A DNA stretch of 64,000 nucleotides from Gryganskiella cystojenkinii (GCA_015852425.1 JAAAIG010000003.1:103126-167125); one strand, 5' to 3'. Shown: positions 20,430 through 31,413, counted from the stretch's first letter. The notes: generated by a model not told the origin, from the letters alone. Numbers and translations are program-made.

Positions 20430-22133
20430 ATGGACATTCCTGAACTTCTTCTTTTGATGGCCGACTCTCTCGACCACAGCTCGCTGGTTTCTGCGCTCCG
20501 TGTCAACAAGTTTTGGAACCGCGTGTTGACTCCGCGTCTCTACAGAGAAATCCTCAACTTTGGAAGTGTTCCTCCAGTCCATCTCTTGGTCCGTCACTGT
20601 CTTATCATCCGGTCCTTGAAACTCAGTTCACAAACCTACGCCTCCTTGTCCCTGTACTCGAACCCGCCAGTCCAATGCTCTCGCCTCCGCGAGCTGGACT
20701 TGAACATATATAACCTTTGCGAGTATAGGTATGTCGTCGACCTCATCAGACTCAACAAGAACCTCAGGCGATTATCAATCAAAGAACGTTCGCAGGACTA
20801 TTTTTCTTATTCGAGCAGGCCCTGGGGAGCCATTTTTGAGTACTGCAGCCGGACCGACTTGCAAGAACTCTCGCTGTGCACCGTCAGTCTGTCAAACCAG
20901 GAAACAGACATTTTGCTGGAAAGACTAGGGCCTGTCCTCATCCGCCTTGATCTTCTTGATTGTCCGATCACATGGACTGGGATGTTTCCATCCTCACCCG
21001 GATTTCCCAAACTCACCCATCTCTCCATCCGGGATTCACTTGGCACGGTTGTGAAGGAGCTCAAGTGGATCCAACAGTGTCCTCGTCTCAAAGGCTTGGA
21101 TTGGCAAGGGATTCATGTTCGCCCAGACTTAAAAGTCGTCTTCCTCGATGACCTCTGCACCCATTCTCGCCAATGGCCCACTACACTCCAGTCGATTGAG
21201 CTCTACAGTGTCTCGGAACTCCTGGGAGACCAACTGATCGCCCTCATTTTGAAGTCCTGCAGGAGTGGTCTGCGAGAGCTTGTATTGGGCACGTCTGAAT
21301 TTTTCCTACTATCTCTGTATGAGCTCGAGCGCCATTTCCCGACTTTGGAAAGAATCGAGGTCTCTCAGTGCCACCGGGTACGACCCTGGATGAACCAGTG
21401 GATCTTGAGTTCCTGTCCCAAATTGCTTCGATTCGGAGGTATCCTGAATGCGCATGAACTCATTTCGGGTTACGATACCAAGAGGGCGTGGTCCAAGTTT
21501 ATGCCCAAGAACACCAAGGTCGCCACCCCCAACATCGCCATTTCAAGGGACTGCGTGTCCGGAATACCGAACGAAGCTGGGGAGCGCAAGGTCACGATTC
21601 CACAGGAAGTGGAGTTGGATCAAATTACCGAGGAAACAGAGATGGGCCAGCTGCGAGAGGTATCATTTGAAAAGTTGAAGTCGCGTTTCATAGCGATGCT
21701 TAAAGATCGCGTTGGAGCCCCGCGACCTTGGGTTTGCCTGAACCTAAGAGAACTATCGGCCCCGATCCTGTTTGACAAGCACACTCGGCCAGAATGGGAC
21801 GACCAAATTCTACAGCAGCTTTCCAAGCTCACGAGTCTTCAGGTATTGGATCTAAGTGTGAGTGAGGACAATGCTGTCGAAGGCACGATCCGTCTGGGAC
21901 CCCTGTTGACGTTGCAGACCGGTCTTGCACATCTCGCGACGCTGAAGAAACTTCGAGAGGTTAATTTCTCTGGCACAGAGACGGATCTGAAGATGGCCGA
22001 TTTCGAGTTCATGTTGGAGCAGTGGCCTTTACTGAAGAACTTGACCACCGGTCACCTGAGTATCTCGCGGTCCATGGCATCGAACATGGCTGCAGAGAAG
22101 GGGATCCAACTGGTAGTCGAAATCGCATATTAA
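20430..22133 (+). CDS. F-box/LRR-like protein, intact copy
   Basis: A single exon of 567 residues. ATG 20430 is chosen over upstream in-frame codons because it begins MDIPELLLLMADSLDHSSL, matching the starts of the paralogs. The F-box ends with RVNKFWNRVLTPRLYREI. The middle has LKWIQQCPRLKGLDWQ. The family motif is diverged here (NAHELISGYDTKRAWSKF, near residue 340). A long polar linker leads to RPWVCLNLRELS, then DDQILQQLSKLTSLQVLDLS and KMADFEFMLEQWPLLKNL. Predicted role: Skp1-binding substrate receptor of an SCF ubiquitin ligase. It starts about 950 bases after HIS7 on the same strand. The weaker central motif suggests an older or functionally separate paralog. Confidence 0.85.
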   Translation: MDIPELLLLMADSLDHSSLVSALRVNKFWNRVLTPRLYREILNFGSVPPVHLLVRHCLIIRSLKLSSQTYASLSLYSNPPVQCSRLRELDLNIYNLCEYRYVVDLIRLNKNLRRLSIKERSQDYFSYSSRPWGAIFEYCSRTDLQELSLCTVSLSNQETDILLERLGPVLIRLDLLDCPITWTGMFPSSPGFPKLTHLSIRDSLGTVVKELKWIQQCPRLKGLDWQGIHVRPDLKVVFLDDLCTHSRQWPTTLQSIELYSVSELLGDQLIALILKSCRSGLRELVLGTSEFFLLSLYELERHFPTLERIEVSQCHRVRPWMNQWILSSCPKLLRFGGILNAHELISGYDTKRAWSKFMPKNTKVATPNIAISRDCVSGIPNEAGERKVTIPQEVELDQITEETEMGQLREVSFEKLKSRFIAMLKDRVGAPRPWVCLNLRELSAPILFDKHTRPEWDDQILQQLSKLTSLQVLDLSVSEDNAVEGTIRLGPLLTLQTGLAHLATLKKLREVNFSGTETDLKMADFEFMLEQWPLLKNLTTGHLSISRSMASNMAAEKGIQLVVEIAY

Positions 22134-22870
22134 TGAAGCAAAGAGAACTGATACACGTATAAAGTTGTGCGGTCGTGGTACTTGCTGATCATCAGTTGAT
22201 GGACGACGTTGGCATATTTTATTAGGGAGGAGAAGGAAGGTAAAGGTCTGCAAGTGCTGATGCTCCAGTAGAGAAAATGCCCCCGTAATTGGTTCCATGA
22301 CTTTGAGACACGGACGCAGACGGTTAATACAGATTGGTCGAGAAAGAGGCCGCACTGGAACTAGTAGCTCCGTGGTGTGCAGATGGGGAGGATGAGAGAG
22401 AGAAAACGAACAAAAATATAAAAAAATCAGTGTCGGCGGCTACATGACACCTTGGATTAACTGCATTTTACTTGAAAGCGGCGCGTGTTCTCTTCCTTTT
22501 ATGGCATTTCACGGCGCGTTATTTCTTTTTTGTTAAAGGAAAAAAATAGACAGCGTTTCCGACAAAGAGGCTATCCTAGGAGAATCATACTGTAGCTCGA
22601 TTGAAAAGCCAGACTGATACCCCTAACAAAGTCCATTCTTTTTTTGGGTTGCACTGCCTTTTGGTATCGCACAGTCATTGCCGCTTAAAATAGTATAGCT
22701 ATGATTGTGTTCCATTCCGTCTCTGTCGTTTGTGGAACAGGCACAAGGTACGAATAAAAAAATGGAGGTCTTTTTTTTTCTTTCCTCAATGTCATTCGTT
22801 TTCCTTTGTCCATTCACGTTTTTCACCATTCTTCTTTTCCCCACCACAGACAATCTCTGCCCTCTTCGTA
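22134..22870. other. Intergenic region between two plus-strand F-box genes
   Basis: No coding signal is supported. It is AT-rich, with poly-A and poly-T runs and a CT-rich leader just before 22871. An in-frame open stretch runs back to 22730 but contains no F-box sequence. Confidence 0.4.
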
Positions 22871-25054
22871 ATGTTCTTGCGCGCACTCTCACGCGTGTCA
22901 TCCACACTTTTCTCATCCGATCCTTGTAATGAAACCGCACCAAAGGAATCCAATGCCACTGACAACAACTCTCTGGTCATCCCTCCTGGCACCCCCAGTA
23001 CCGACAGGGACAATAACAACGCTCTCTCTGCTCTCGCCTTGCCCGAGATTCTCGAACTTATCGGTTTACACCTCGAACGTCCAAGCCTCTTGAGCTGCAT
23101 GCTCGTTTCCCGATCGTTCTATCACGCCCTCGGTCCCGTCCTTTGGTCCACGGTCGTTATCATATTCAAACCACCACCCTCGGAAAGGATACAAAGTCAA
23201 CGGGGCACGTATCCCAGAAACCAACGAGGCTTTAGGACTGGTACCCGTATTACTCGTCAGCAAATACCAGGACAATGGACCACCTCGGCTGCCCAAGAGG
23301 CAAGGCTTCGATACGACACCAAGTTCGCCCTCCTACTTTCTCAACTAACCAAGAACGTTCATCGAGTCCGAGAGTTGAGGATCCATTTCGAGCGTACAAA
23401 GTCCAACCTACATCACAGCGAAGACAGCGATGAAGAGCATCACCAGGACAGTCAAGACGGAGACGCCGACGAGATCTATGATGACCACAACGAAGACGAA
23501 GACGGCGATGGCGATGGCAACGACGACTACGACAACGATACCGAAGACGAGGTCGAAGCCGAGGGGATGGTGACCGAGATCTTGCTCAAAGTTCGAGGAA
23601 TTCTCCAAATGAAGGATCTGGATCGACTTCGGTCCCTGACCGTGAACGGATTTGACAAGAGGATATGTATACCTCTGTATTTTGTCGTCGACGCGGGTTT
23701 GTTTCTACCAGCAGCAACTGTTGCGAGTATCGGTCATCAGTCAAGTATTCGCACAACAGCTTTGTCTAGACGATTCAAAGGCCTGCAGCGTCTGGAATTG
23801 AGTATGATCGAGGATATGCCTCCCTTGCTTCAAGTCCAAGACGTCCTTCGAGCATGTCCTTTGCTGGAAGACCTGAAGATCGAGCGTGACAACGGTGTTC
23901 CACGTCCAAGGGATTTGCTACCGTCGTCTTCTCTTTCTGGACCAGGGAACAACGACTCGGAACTAAATGTCGCCGACGCCAACATCGATACTGACACTAG
24001 TCGACTAAAGCGCCTGCATTTCCGAGGCATGTTTTGGCCCCATAACGCATTTTTAGGTCTCGCCCGACGATGCCCTCGACTTGTTTCACTCACCCTGATA
24101 GGTCAATCCGGGATCCCTTTGCTCTGGACGATCGACACCGTCCAAGGACTGGTCGACCTTTGCCCTGGTCTGATCGAGATTCATATCAACCCGGGTTATG
24201 GATCTTCTTTTTCTGAGGCCATGTCTACGCTGCTGATCGAGTCCTTACCGCTTCTCAAAGTCTTTAGGATCCCACACTGTGATTTCGGAGAAAGCACGTT
24301 CAACGCCATGATGAAGACGACCCCGATCAAGATTTCAACTTTGGCATCAACATCAACATCGACAGGGACAACAAGCAGGATATCAGAACGCCGACTCATC
24401 AGTCAACTCGAAGAACTCGATGTGTCCTTTACAAGGAGACCAGGACTGAGTAACGAATGGCTCACGCATCTCATGCGCTATGCTTTCAACCTCCGGATCC
24501 TAAACGCCTCAGGAATCACGCTGAGCCCTTGGCAATTTGTAGTCGCGCCGCACCCTCAGCAATCGACAGTGGGGGATCAAGTTGCTTTGTCGAGTCCTTC
24601 TCCGCCTTCATCAGTCTCCAAATCATTGCCGCATGTTCCAACGGGATGGTCCTGTCATCGCCTCGAAAAGATCTCGATCGGTTTTGCGACCTTGCATGTG
24701 AATCAACGACAATGTCAGGCCATCTATGGGACCTTGTCTCAGTTGACAAGGTTGCGCCAGATTCATATCCTGCCAAACCATTTTCCATTGACGTTCGAGG
24801 CCGGTCTGGGGCAACTTTCGACGCTGAGGGAACTGACACATCTGGATATTCATGGCTCGAGTAATGTTCCCTCGATAGCCGGGAGCGAGCGCAGTATCAT
24901 GTCTGAAGAGGTAATTCAGTGGATGGCACAGGCTTGGCCAAAACTCGAGACTCTGAGGTTCTATGTCAGTCCACCGAAATGGCAAGCGCACGCGACCCTT
25001 CGTCGATGGTTGATCCGGGCTGGACGTGGGGATGTCCTAGTCCGTGTAGACTAA
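22871..25054 (+). CDS. F-box/LRR protein, divergent type with acidic tract
   Basis: A single exon of 727 residues from ATG 22871 (MFLRALSRVSS); the frame is open upstream without conserved sequence. The F-box lies near residues 53-95 (ALPEILELIGLHLERPSL, then MLVSRSFYHALGPVLW). Residues about 180-235 form an Asp/Glu/His-rich acidic tract. The remainder is leucine-rich (LRSLTVNGFD, LQRLELSMIED, CPLLEDLKIERD, CPRLVSLTLIGQSG), ending with MSEEVIQWMAQAWPKLETL. It lacks the AHELVxGxGAE module of the neighbouring family but shares the terminal VIQW(M)xxxWPKL block, so it is a distant relative. Role: probable SCF substrate receptor, target unknown. Confidence 0.8.
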   Translation: MFLRALSRVSSTLFSSDPCNETAPKESNATDNNSLVIPPGTPSTDRDNNNALSALALPEILELIGLHLERPSLLSCMLVSRSFYHALGPVLWSTVVIIFKPPPSERIQSQRGTYPRNQRGFRTGTRITRQQIPGQWTTSAAQEARLRYDTKFALLLSQLTKNVHRVRELRIHFERTKSNLHHSEDSDEEHHQDSQDGDADEIYDDHNEDEDGDGDGNDDYDNDTEDEVEAEGMVTEILLKVRGILQMKDLDRLRSLTVNGFDKRICIPLYFVVDAGLFLPAATVASIGHQSSIRTTALSRRFKGLQRLELSMIEDMPPLLQVQDVLRACPLLEDLKIERDNGVPRPRDLLPSSSLSGPGNNDSELNVADANIDTDTSRLKRLHFRGMFWPHNAFLGLARRCPRLVSLTLIGQSGIPLLWTIDTVQGLVDLCPGLIEIHINPGYGSSFSEAMSTLLIESLPLLKVFRIPHCDFGESTFNAMMKTTPIKISTLASTSTSTGTTSRISERRLISQLEELDVSFTRRPGLSNEWLTHLMRYAFNLRILNASGITLSPWQFVVAPHPQQSTVGDQVALSSPSPPSSVSKSLPHVPTGWSCHRLEKISIGFATLHVNQRQCQAIYGTLSQLTRLRQIHILPNHFPLTFEAGLGQLSTLRELTHLDIHGSSNVPSIAGSERSIMSEEVIQWMAQAWPKLETLRFYVSPPKWQAHATLRRWLIRAGRGDVLVRVD

Positions 25055-25276
25055 ACGATACTTTTGTATAGAATACAATCGTCTTAATAAAGAACGATTT
25101 CTTCTTGTGTTCGCGGAAGGTACAATGCAGTCATCGAATGATTGAGGAAGGAACAAGAGAGAACGCAAGCTTTTTTTTTTACGTTCCAAGACTATTTTGA
25201 TTTGTTATGTTGATTGTCACGATTTTTACCAGACCTATTGTGAACTAGCATTTCTCGTTTCTTAGCCTCCTTCAAC

Positions 25277-26892
25277 TCAGTTGGTAAGAAAAGCACAGGC
25301 ATGGTCGATCATCGCCTGCTGCAACTTGTCGCAAGTGGCCGTGGAGAAGTTGTTGAGCTTGTACGAGATCTGTTTCAGGCCAGGCCAATGTTCCAACATC
25401 CAGAAAACGTCCTCTCCCTCAATTTGTTGAGACGCACCGTCGAACCTCAAGTACTGAAGAGACCGAAAGCGTGCCAGCTCTGCCATGCCTGAGGGCAAGT
25501 CGAAACGGTGGCCCCTATTTTGATATCTAGGGACAATGACCTGCTTTAGACCCTTCCAGACGTCCAAATACACCAGTCGCTGCAACTGACCGACTTGTCG
25601 AAAAACATCTTGATCCCATCCTCGGCCATCCTCAGGCTTGAACTGGATCGAGATTTCAAGGCGAGTGAGCTGAAGGCAGACCCACGGACACACAGAGAAG
25701 TTGCCATCTCGGATCGAACTATGGGAAGCCACCATTTTTTCTAGAGACGCGGAATCCTCGTGCTGGCCCTTGTGGATCTCAAGTTCTTGAAACCGTTCAT
25801 CCGCTCGAGCATCTTCTTGTCTCTGGATAGCACGAGCATCTTCCGCACCCCGTCCCAAGACGAGCTCGTGAGCAAAAAAAGTCCGGCCCACGAATAAAAC
25901 CAATCGCTGGCGCAACTTCAAAAGCAAATGTATTGCCCAGGACTGAACCTGATTGCACGCACCGAGGTCCAACCTTTGAAAGGTCTCCGCATGTCGTTCC
26001 AACAACACTTTCAGCGATCGTTGCCAGAACGAGGAAGACCTGGCACACACGTATCTTAACGGTCCACAGGCACCGAGAATCAAAGCCAGCTGATTATCGG
26101 GCAGAAGACTCTTTTCGCTGCACAACAAGAGGTGTTGAAGCTGTTGAGACCAGGGCCGGCTTCGAAGATAGCGACAAATGTCTCGGTTTGATGATTGGCT
26201 CGCATTCTCGCTCTTTGCAAATTCCATCCCAAGCCCTCGAGGCAGGGACATTGCTGGATCCATTGGATGTCCAGTAAAGTCGACGTCAGAAGACACACTA
26301 AAAGGAAGAATCGGAGTCTTGGGAACGATGGCGACACCGGAAATTTGCCTGACCATCGTATAAGTCAATAGCGGATCTCGAGGCTGATCAGAGACGACCC
26401 CAGAACAGGTAGCAATCGGTCCGTATCTGTGGTGGCCAGGGTTAGACACGACAGACTGAGGTTGCTCAGGGTCTGACTGCACTGGGAAAAAAGAAGACTC
26501 CAGCAGGGTCTCTCAATGGAATTGGCACGATCTTTGATCTTGAGTCGTATCAATCCTTGGCTCAGAAGGACAAGAAAGGTGCCATACCAGGCGTCCGTGT
26601 CGCTGTTGCTACTTGCGATGGTTAGATCGAGGTGGTGGAGGTTGTGACACTGTACAGGATGAGACGAATATTCGCCAAGATTTGTTCTCGATTGGTTCGG
26701 GCAACCCTTGTTAAATGTCAAGGAACGGATTTGTGGAGCGTATGGAGCAAGTGCTTCTTTCGATGGCTGACGGTGCTCAGACAGGATTGTTGCGTAGAGG
26801 ATGGGCGATAAGGCTTTATGCCAGAGCTTGCAGACTTGAAGACTGGATGCAAGATACTGACCGAAGAGGGGAATGATCTCGGGGAGGATCAT
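25277..26892 (-). pseudogene. F-box/LRR-like gene, broken by TGA and frameshift
   Basis: From ATG 26892 (MILPEIIPLFGQYLASSLQ) the F-box and first LRR-like segments read normally to LISLEIRY, where TGA at 26367-26365 interrupts. The same frame continues (LIRWSGKF, SFPRLRFF, DIQWIQQCPCLEGLGW) to about 26170, and the homologous sequence then moves to another frame (SRPWSQQLQHLLLCSE, ALILGACGPLRYV). This second part contains AHELVLGRGAEDARAIQ, CPWVCLQLTRLEISI, GWDQDVFRQVGQLQRLVYLD and GEDVFWMLEHWPGLKQIS, and stops at 25277. The gene is therefore one collinear paralog with a nonsense change and a one-step frameshift. The F-box is also short by a few residues compared with the intact copies. Confidence 0.85.
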
Positions 26893-27155
26893 ATGACGCT
26901 ATAGAACCTGAGTGGAATAGGAGTCTGAACGAAGGATTGAGGATAGAGATGGATGAGAGTAGGAATCGAGCAAGAAGACAATGTTATGTGTGGTAGAGTG
27001 GAGGAAATTTGCCAGGAAAAGCGTCTAGCCTTTGGGAGGAAAAATGCTTTTTGCTCCGGCTCAGTGATATCTGTTTTCACGCGCATGAAAGAAAATGCGA
27101 ATACCGATTTTTTTCTCATAGTTTATTTTTCTACGTTTGTCTTTTGGGTCTCTTT

Positions 27156-28826
27156 TCAAACCACGGTGATTGCCTTCTGACTATCGACCACCATCTGCTT
27201 CAACTTGGCACTTGTTTCCTCATCCATATTGAAGTTGGACGAGATCTTTGCCAGTCGAGGGAAATGGTCCAGGATCCATTGAACATCTTCTTCCTCCATC
27301 CCCTGATTCGATGACTTTTTGAACAACAAGACCTCCAGTTCCTGAAGTGGTGTCAGTCGATCCAAACCCGAGGGCAGATCCAGACAAAGACTTCTTATCT
27401 TCCTTCCTGCGGTGCTGGCAGCGGTGGTGGTGCCGCCGTAAGCATCGCTGTCAAACCAGATGTCTAGATATTCGAGTTTTTGCAGTTTCGAGATCCTTTC
27501 GAAAACGTGCCCATCCCAACCACGACCCGCTCCCTGAATCCGAACATTTGTTTCCAGATGAACGAGATCAAGACAAACCCAGGGACGAATCTCGCCCACA
27601 GGCTCCCTTGCGGTCGCATACCGTGCCATGATCGATTTCAGTTCTTCGAGGTCCTCGTTCTCTTCTTTCACCCCATCCTTCGATGCCGTTATCTTTTCAA
27701 GGTGTTTTTCATCTGCCTTGCTATCTTCCTTGAACTGTCTCTCGCGGGAAGACTCTGCTCCCCGACCGACGACCAGATCATGCGCATCAATGACACCTCC
27801 ATAGAACGACTTCAGGTTCGAGCAGGACTCAAAGATGTATCGACACATCCAGCTTGGTATCCATCGACAGTACTTGAGCCCTAACGTCTCCAGCGTTCCA
27901 AAGTGCCGCTCCATCGAACTCAAAGCCGTGTAATAAAACCGAGAGCAACCAACGTTCACAGCCCGCAAGGGTCCACAGGAATCCAATACGGCGGCGACAT
28001 GACTATCGCTCATCGGGTATCGGGGGCTCAGTAACGTGATATCCTGAAGACTTGCCCACTGCCTATGTGTCCTGAGAGTCTGACAAGTTGTCTTGTTCAG
28101 GATCGCGGCCGACTTGAAGCCATCCCAGTACAAAAGTTCGATCTTTGGGCATTGTCTGATCCAGTCAAATGCCCGTGTTGAATCCGATCCATTCCTGACA
28201 ATCAATTGGGACAACTGAGGGAACTGGGGCGTCGCGGTAAAAGTCGAGGACCAGGTGATATGGCTGTTTTCGAGTTCGAGCTTGACGAGTGACGGACCTA
28301 GAGTCAAGAGTTGTTCCGTTTCCGTGGGACCGAGACGAACAGATGAGAGGACGAGTTCTTGGAGGTGACGACCACACTGTGCAAAAAGTTGTCCCCAGCT
28401 GGGTCGGACCAAGCGTCCATCGTCTGTAATCTTGAGTTTTAAGAGACCCGGATTCAACCCAACGAGGATAGCGGCTTGCCAGGGCTCGGTGTCTTCTTGA
28501 CAGTTCTTAAAAGTCAATGTCAGTCCTTTGAGGTTGCAGCATTGCACGGGTCGGAATGAGAAGACACTCAGACTTTTCGAGTGTTGTTGCTGCTGTTGTT
28601 CCTGCTCTTGCTTTTGTTCCAGGTTGTTGATAGTTCGGGACAGGTACCGAATATGCTGAGCATAATGGGTCAATGCCTCGGTCGAGGGTGAGTTTTGGTC
28701 ATGAATGCATTGGTAAAGAACTGGAATGAGTGTTTGATGCCACTGCTTTGAGACTCGAGAGCAGCTTGCGAGGGTACCACAGTCGAGAAAAGACGCGCAG
28801 ATAAACAGGACCTCTGGTATGTCCAT
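27156..28826 (-). CDS. F-box/LRR-like protein, intact copy
   Basis: A single exon of 556 residues. It begins MDIPEVLFICASFLDCGTL with RVSKQWHQTLIPVLYQCI closing the F-box. A Gln/Glu run (QKQEQEQQQQQ) sits near residue 75. The central part has FDWIRQCPKIELLYWDG and an RHFGTLETLGLKYC segment. The family motif AHDLVVGRGAESSRERQ is near residue 347, then a charged linker, then RPWVCLDLVHLE, GWDGHVFERISKLQKLEYLD, LCLDLPSGLDRLTPLQELE and EEEDVQWILDHFPRLAKIS. The protein lacks membrane segments and a signal peptide. Predicted role: SCF substrate receptor. It is a good reference copy for comparing the broken paralogs. Confidence 0.88.
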   Translation of the reverse strand: MDIPEVLFICASFLDCGTLASCSRVSKQWHQTLIPVLYQCIHDQNSPSTEALTHYAQHIRYLSRTINNLEQKQEQEQQQQQHSKSLSVFSFRPVQCCNLKGLTLTFKNCQEDTEPWQAAILVGLNPGLLKLKITDDGRLVRPSWGQLFAQCGRHLQELVLSSVRLGPTETEQLLTLGPSLVKLELENSHITWSSTFTATPQFPQLSQLIVRNGSDSTRAFDWIRQCPKIELLYWDGFKSAAILNKTTCQTLRTHRQWASLQDITLLSPRYPMSDSHVAAVLDSCGPLRAVNVGCSRFYYTALSSMERHFGTLETLGLKYCRWIPSWMCRYIFESCSNLKSFYGGVIDAHDLVVGRGAESSRERQFKEDSKADEKHLEKITASKDGVKEENEDLEELKSIMARYATAREPVGEIRPWVCLDLVHLETNVRIQGAGRGWDGHVFERISKLQKLEYLDIWFDSDAYGGTTTAASTAGRKIRSLCLDLPSGLDRLTPLQELEVLLFKKSSNQGMEEEDVQWILDHFPRLAKISSNFNMDEETSAKLKQMVVDSQKAITVV

Positions 28827-28959
28827 AATGTGTTGTTGGGGAATGTAATGAAGAAAGAAAAAAAATTACATTGAATGCGGGGTCTTATTTAATTTTTTAT
28901 TGGGCCATGCATAGTGCAACACCATAATTGAACAGAACAACCCGTTAGAGTCGATTCCG

Positions 28960-31413
28960 CTAACGATAATAGTAATCGTACTCTTCATTTCTGTTGTAGT
29001 TGCTCTCTGACGGCGACACGACAAACTTTCTCGACAATCGTTGCAGCTCGTCCTCACTGAAATCCCATTCCAATACTTTCAGACCCGGCACAGACTCCAA
29101 GCTTGGCCAATGCTCCTCCATCCAAAGGACCTCGACACGACCTATCACTCGTTTCTTGAGTTCCCGAACGTTCAGTCGTCGCAATCTCTTGAGGCCGCTC
29201 ATCTGACCGAGTCCTTGCTCTAGCGAACAGTTCAGTTCAGTGACTAGTTTCTTTGTTGTCTGCTCCTCAGCATAAACAACTGGGTCGCCTGTCGAGTCGG
29301 TGACCTCGCCTGTGCCTGTGGTGGTGGCCTGTCCGGAGTCAGAACTCCTGATTGCTGTCAAGGACGGAGCGTCATGATCAAGGAGACTGCGTCCAAAGTC
29401 ACTAGCCGTGTCGCCATCATTGTCGTGGTCTTGCACTGTTGCCGCGGCATCAGTGGGAGCCGAGAACCCAATGGCGAGATCCTCCAAGGCAAGGAGCTGT
29501 CCGAGTGTGCGATAGACCTCAGAGTAGATCGAGAGCAATTCGTGTTTTTTTTGTCGAATCATATCCATATTGATTGTAAAACAGAGCGAGAGCACTCTTA
29601 AAGTACTGGTACACATCCATGGAGAATCGCTCTTCTTGAGGGTCAAAGGAATTGTCGTTGCGAGTGGCCCTGGTGGTGATGATGCCGCTGTTGATCCTGA
29701 AGGTGATGATACCTTCGCTTTCGTAGCTGTAAGTTCGGAGGCTTCGCTGTCACCACGGAACTGACCATCAAGACCGTTGCTGTTGACACCGTCATCGTCG
29801 CTACCATCGGAAAGACACTCGCCGCTCTGGACGAAATCCAGGCAGTCGACTAAGGAGACAGGGCAATGATACATGTTCTTGTCTGCGGTCTCCATCACGA
29901 TAAATATTTCCAATCGAGGTATGGATTCCAATAAGTTAAGGATTTCGTAACTTGAGAAGACTTCACCTCCGCATGCCAAGGATACGCGTTCCAATGTCGA
30001 ATAATGCTCCGCGAGCGCACGAGTAAAATGAACGTCGTAACTGTTTTTATATCCGAGTGAGAGAGACCGCAACCCGCCCCTCGGAGAGGAATTGATGTTC
30101 GCAATGTGGCCCAGGTGGCCATTTGCTGCTATTGCTCCTTTCGCAGCGTAAAACTGTGGTTGTTGATGGTGATTCGGTCGTGGCTGTGGCAACGATGAAG
30201 ACAGCACCGAAGGTCCGAGAAGATCATCCAGGAGCTGAGCGCACTCTGAATCTGTTCCAGCGAAATCCTTCAGATCCAAATGCTGAAGTAGCCCAAGAGA
30301 TGATCGACTCTGTTTGAGGACCTCCAGGAACTCGTACGTATTTTCACAGCTCCAGATTTGCGGAGGCAAGAACGCAGTCAAGTTTGGACAATGTCGCAGG
30401 ATCTCGTACGTGATCCACATCGGATGACACTCACAGGTCTGGACGAGACTCAGTTTCCTCAGTCGGCACTTGTTTTCCATATTCTCTAGCAGGGACTGAA
30501 CCGTGACTGGCTCTAGGTTCCTGAGACGTCGGCTCTCTTCCGGAGTGATCAGGCCCTCGCCTCTGCGTTGCCGCCTGGAGTGCCTTTGGTACCGAGCCCA
30601 ATCCTGCTCAAAGTCAACAATCTCCCCAGACCTGTCAAAAGGCAGCCATGCCTGCATCGAGAGTTCTTGAACTGTCTCGGGCAAGTGTAAAAACGTATTG
30701 ATGACATCCTCCATTGGCATCTGGGTTAACATCAAAACCTCGAGTTGTTCGAGCATCGACAGCAACCTCTGAAGGCGAACCGAGAGCGATCTCGAGTTGT
30801 TGGGACTATTTCGATACCCCTCCAGTTTGAGGGTTCTTAACGTAAAACGACTCGACTCGGCCATGCCCAGGAAAAAGACTCCGTTAAAGTGTAGCTTGTC
30901 GTGCGGGGAGACGGAAAACCCTTGATCGCCTCGGTGATTCTCATCTCCTTCGTGTTCAAACTCTTCCCTGTCCTCGTAGTCATCCCAGTGTAGACGAAGA
31001 TTGAGGTTTTTGGGTCTACCCCACGCGACCTGATGGAGGGTTCTCAATCGGGTGCAAGACCGTTCATGGTTGGTCTGGTGTTGGCCCCATACCAGTTCGT
31101 AGAGTTGTTCACTATCGTAGTGGACGATGAGGTGGCGCACAAATACTGAGCCGTATTTCATCAGGGCAGTCTTGGTCTCCTGGGAGGGTGTTTTTGGGAA
31201 GTAGTTGCCTGGACGAGGGCTATGAGGGTCATCAAAGTAACCATAAATAGTTCGCCAGCGGTGCTCCAAAAAGGCGGCATGGAATGTTTTCGAGACCAGA
31301 ATCGTGTTGTAAATGTAACGGGGTTGGAGATGTCGAGCAACGAGATCGACGAGTAACGAGATGCTGATGATACGCTCAATGAGGGATTCCGAAGGAATTT
31401 GGGTTGACGACAT
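28960..31413 (-). CDS. F-box-like/LRR protein, long divergent type
   Basis: A single exon of 817 residues from ATG 31413. Residues 10-60 resemble an F-box (VDLVARHLQPRYIYNTILVS, then FHAAFLEHRWRTIYGYF). Leucine-rich segments follow (FTLRTLKLEGYRNS, LEQLEVLMLTQMPME, CPNLTAFLPPQIW, LGLLQHLDLKDFAG, LRSLSLGYKNS). A Ser/Thr/Gly/Asp-rich stretch covers roughly residues 520-690. The end has QMSGLKRLRRLNVRELKKR and EVLWMEEHWPSLESVPGLK. It does not carry the AHELVxGxGAE module and resembles fungal RNI-like F-box proteins in general. It is placed between two members of the tandem family on the same strand, which may reflect shared ancestry or chance. Confidence 0.75.
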   Translation of the reverse strand: MSSTQIPSESLIERIISISLLVDLVARHLQPRYIYNTILVSKTFHAAFLEHRWRTIYGYFDDPHSPRPGNYFPKTPSQETKTALMKYGSVFVRHLIVHYDSEQLYELVWGQHQTNHERSCTRLRTLHQVAWGRPKNLNLRLHWDDYEDREEFEHEGDENHRGDQGFSVSPHDKLHFNGVFFLGMAESSRFTLRTLKLEGYRNSPNNSRSLSVRLQRLLSMLEQLEVLMLTQMPMEDVINTFLHLPETVQELSMQAWLPFDRSGEIVDFEQDWARYQRHSRRQRRGEGLITPEESRRLRNLEPVTVQSLLENMENKCRLRKLSLVQTCECHPMWITYEILRHCPNLTAFLPPQIWSCENTYEFLEVLKQSRSSLGLLQHLDLKDFAGTDSECAQLLDDLLGPSVLSSSLPQPRPNHHQQPQFYAAKGAIAANGHLGHIANINSSPRGGLRSLSLGYKNSYDVHFTRALAEHYSTLERVSLACGGEVFSSYEILNLLESIPRLEIFIVMETADKNMYHCPVSLVDCLDFVQSGECLSDGSDDDGVNSNGLDGQFRGDSEASELTATKAKVSSPSGSTAASSPPGPLATTIPLTLKKSDSPWMCTSTLRVLSLCFTINMDMIRQKKHELLSIYSEVYRTLGQLLALEDLAIGFSAPTDAAATVQDHDNDGDTASDFGRSLLDHDAPSLTAIRSSDSGQATTTGTGEVTDSTGDPVVYAEEQTTKKLVTELNCSLEQGLGQMSGLKRLRRLNVRELKKRVIGRVEVLWMEEHWPSLESVPGLKVLEWDFSEDELQRLSRKFVVSPSESNYNRNEEYDYYYR

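Noticed and set aside
25277..26482. Independent 401-residue gene overlapping the F-box copy at 26892
   Set aside because: Its first 110 or so residues are out-of-frame translation of family sequence; only the part after about 26165 is homologous, so it is the shifted C-terminal part of the same gene.
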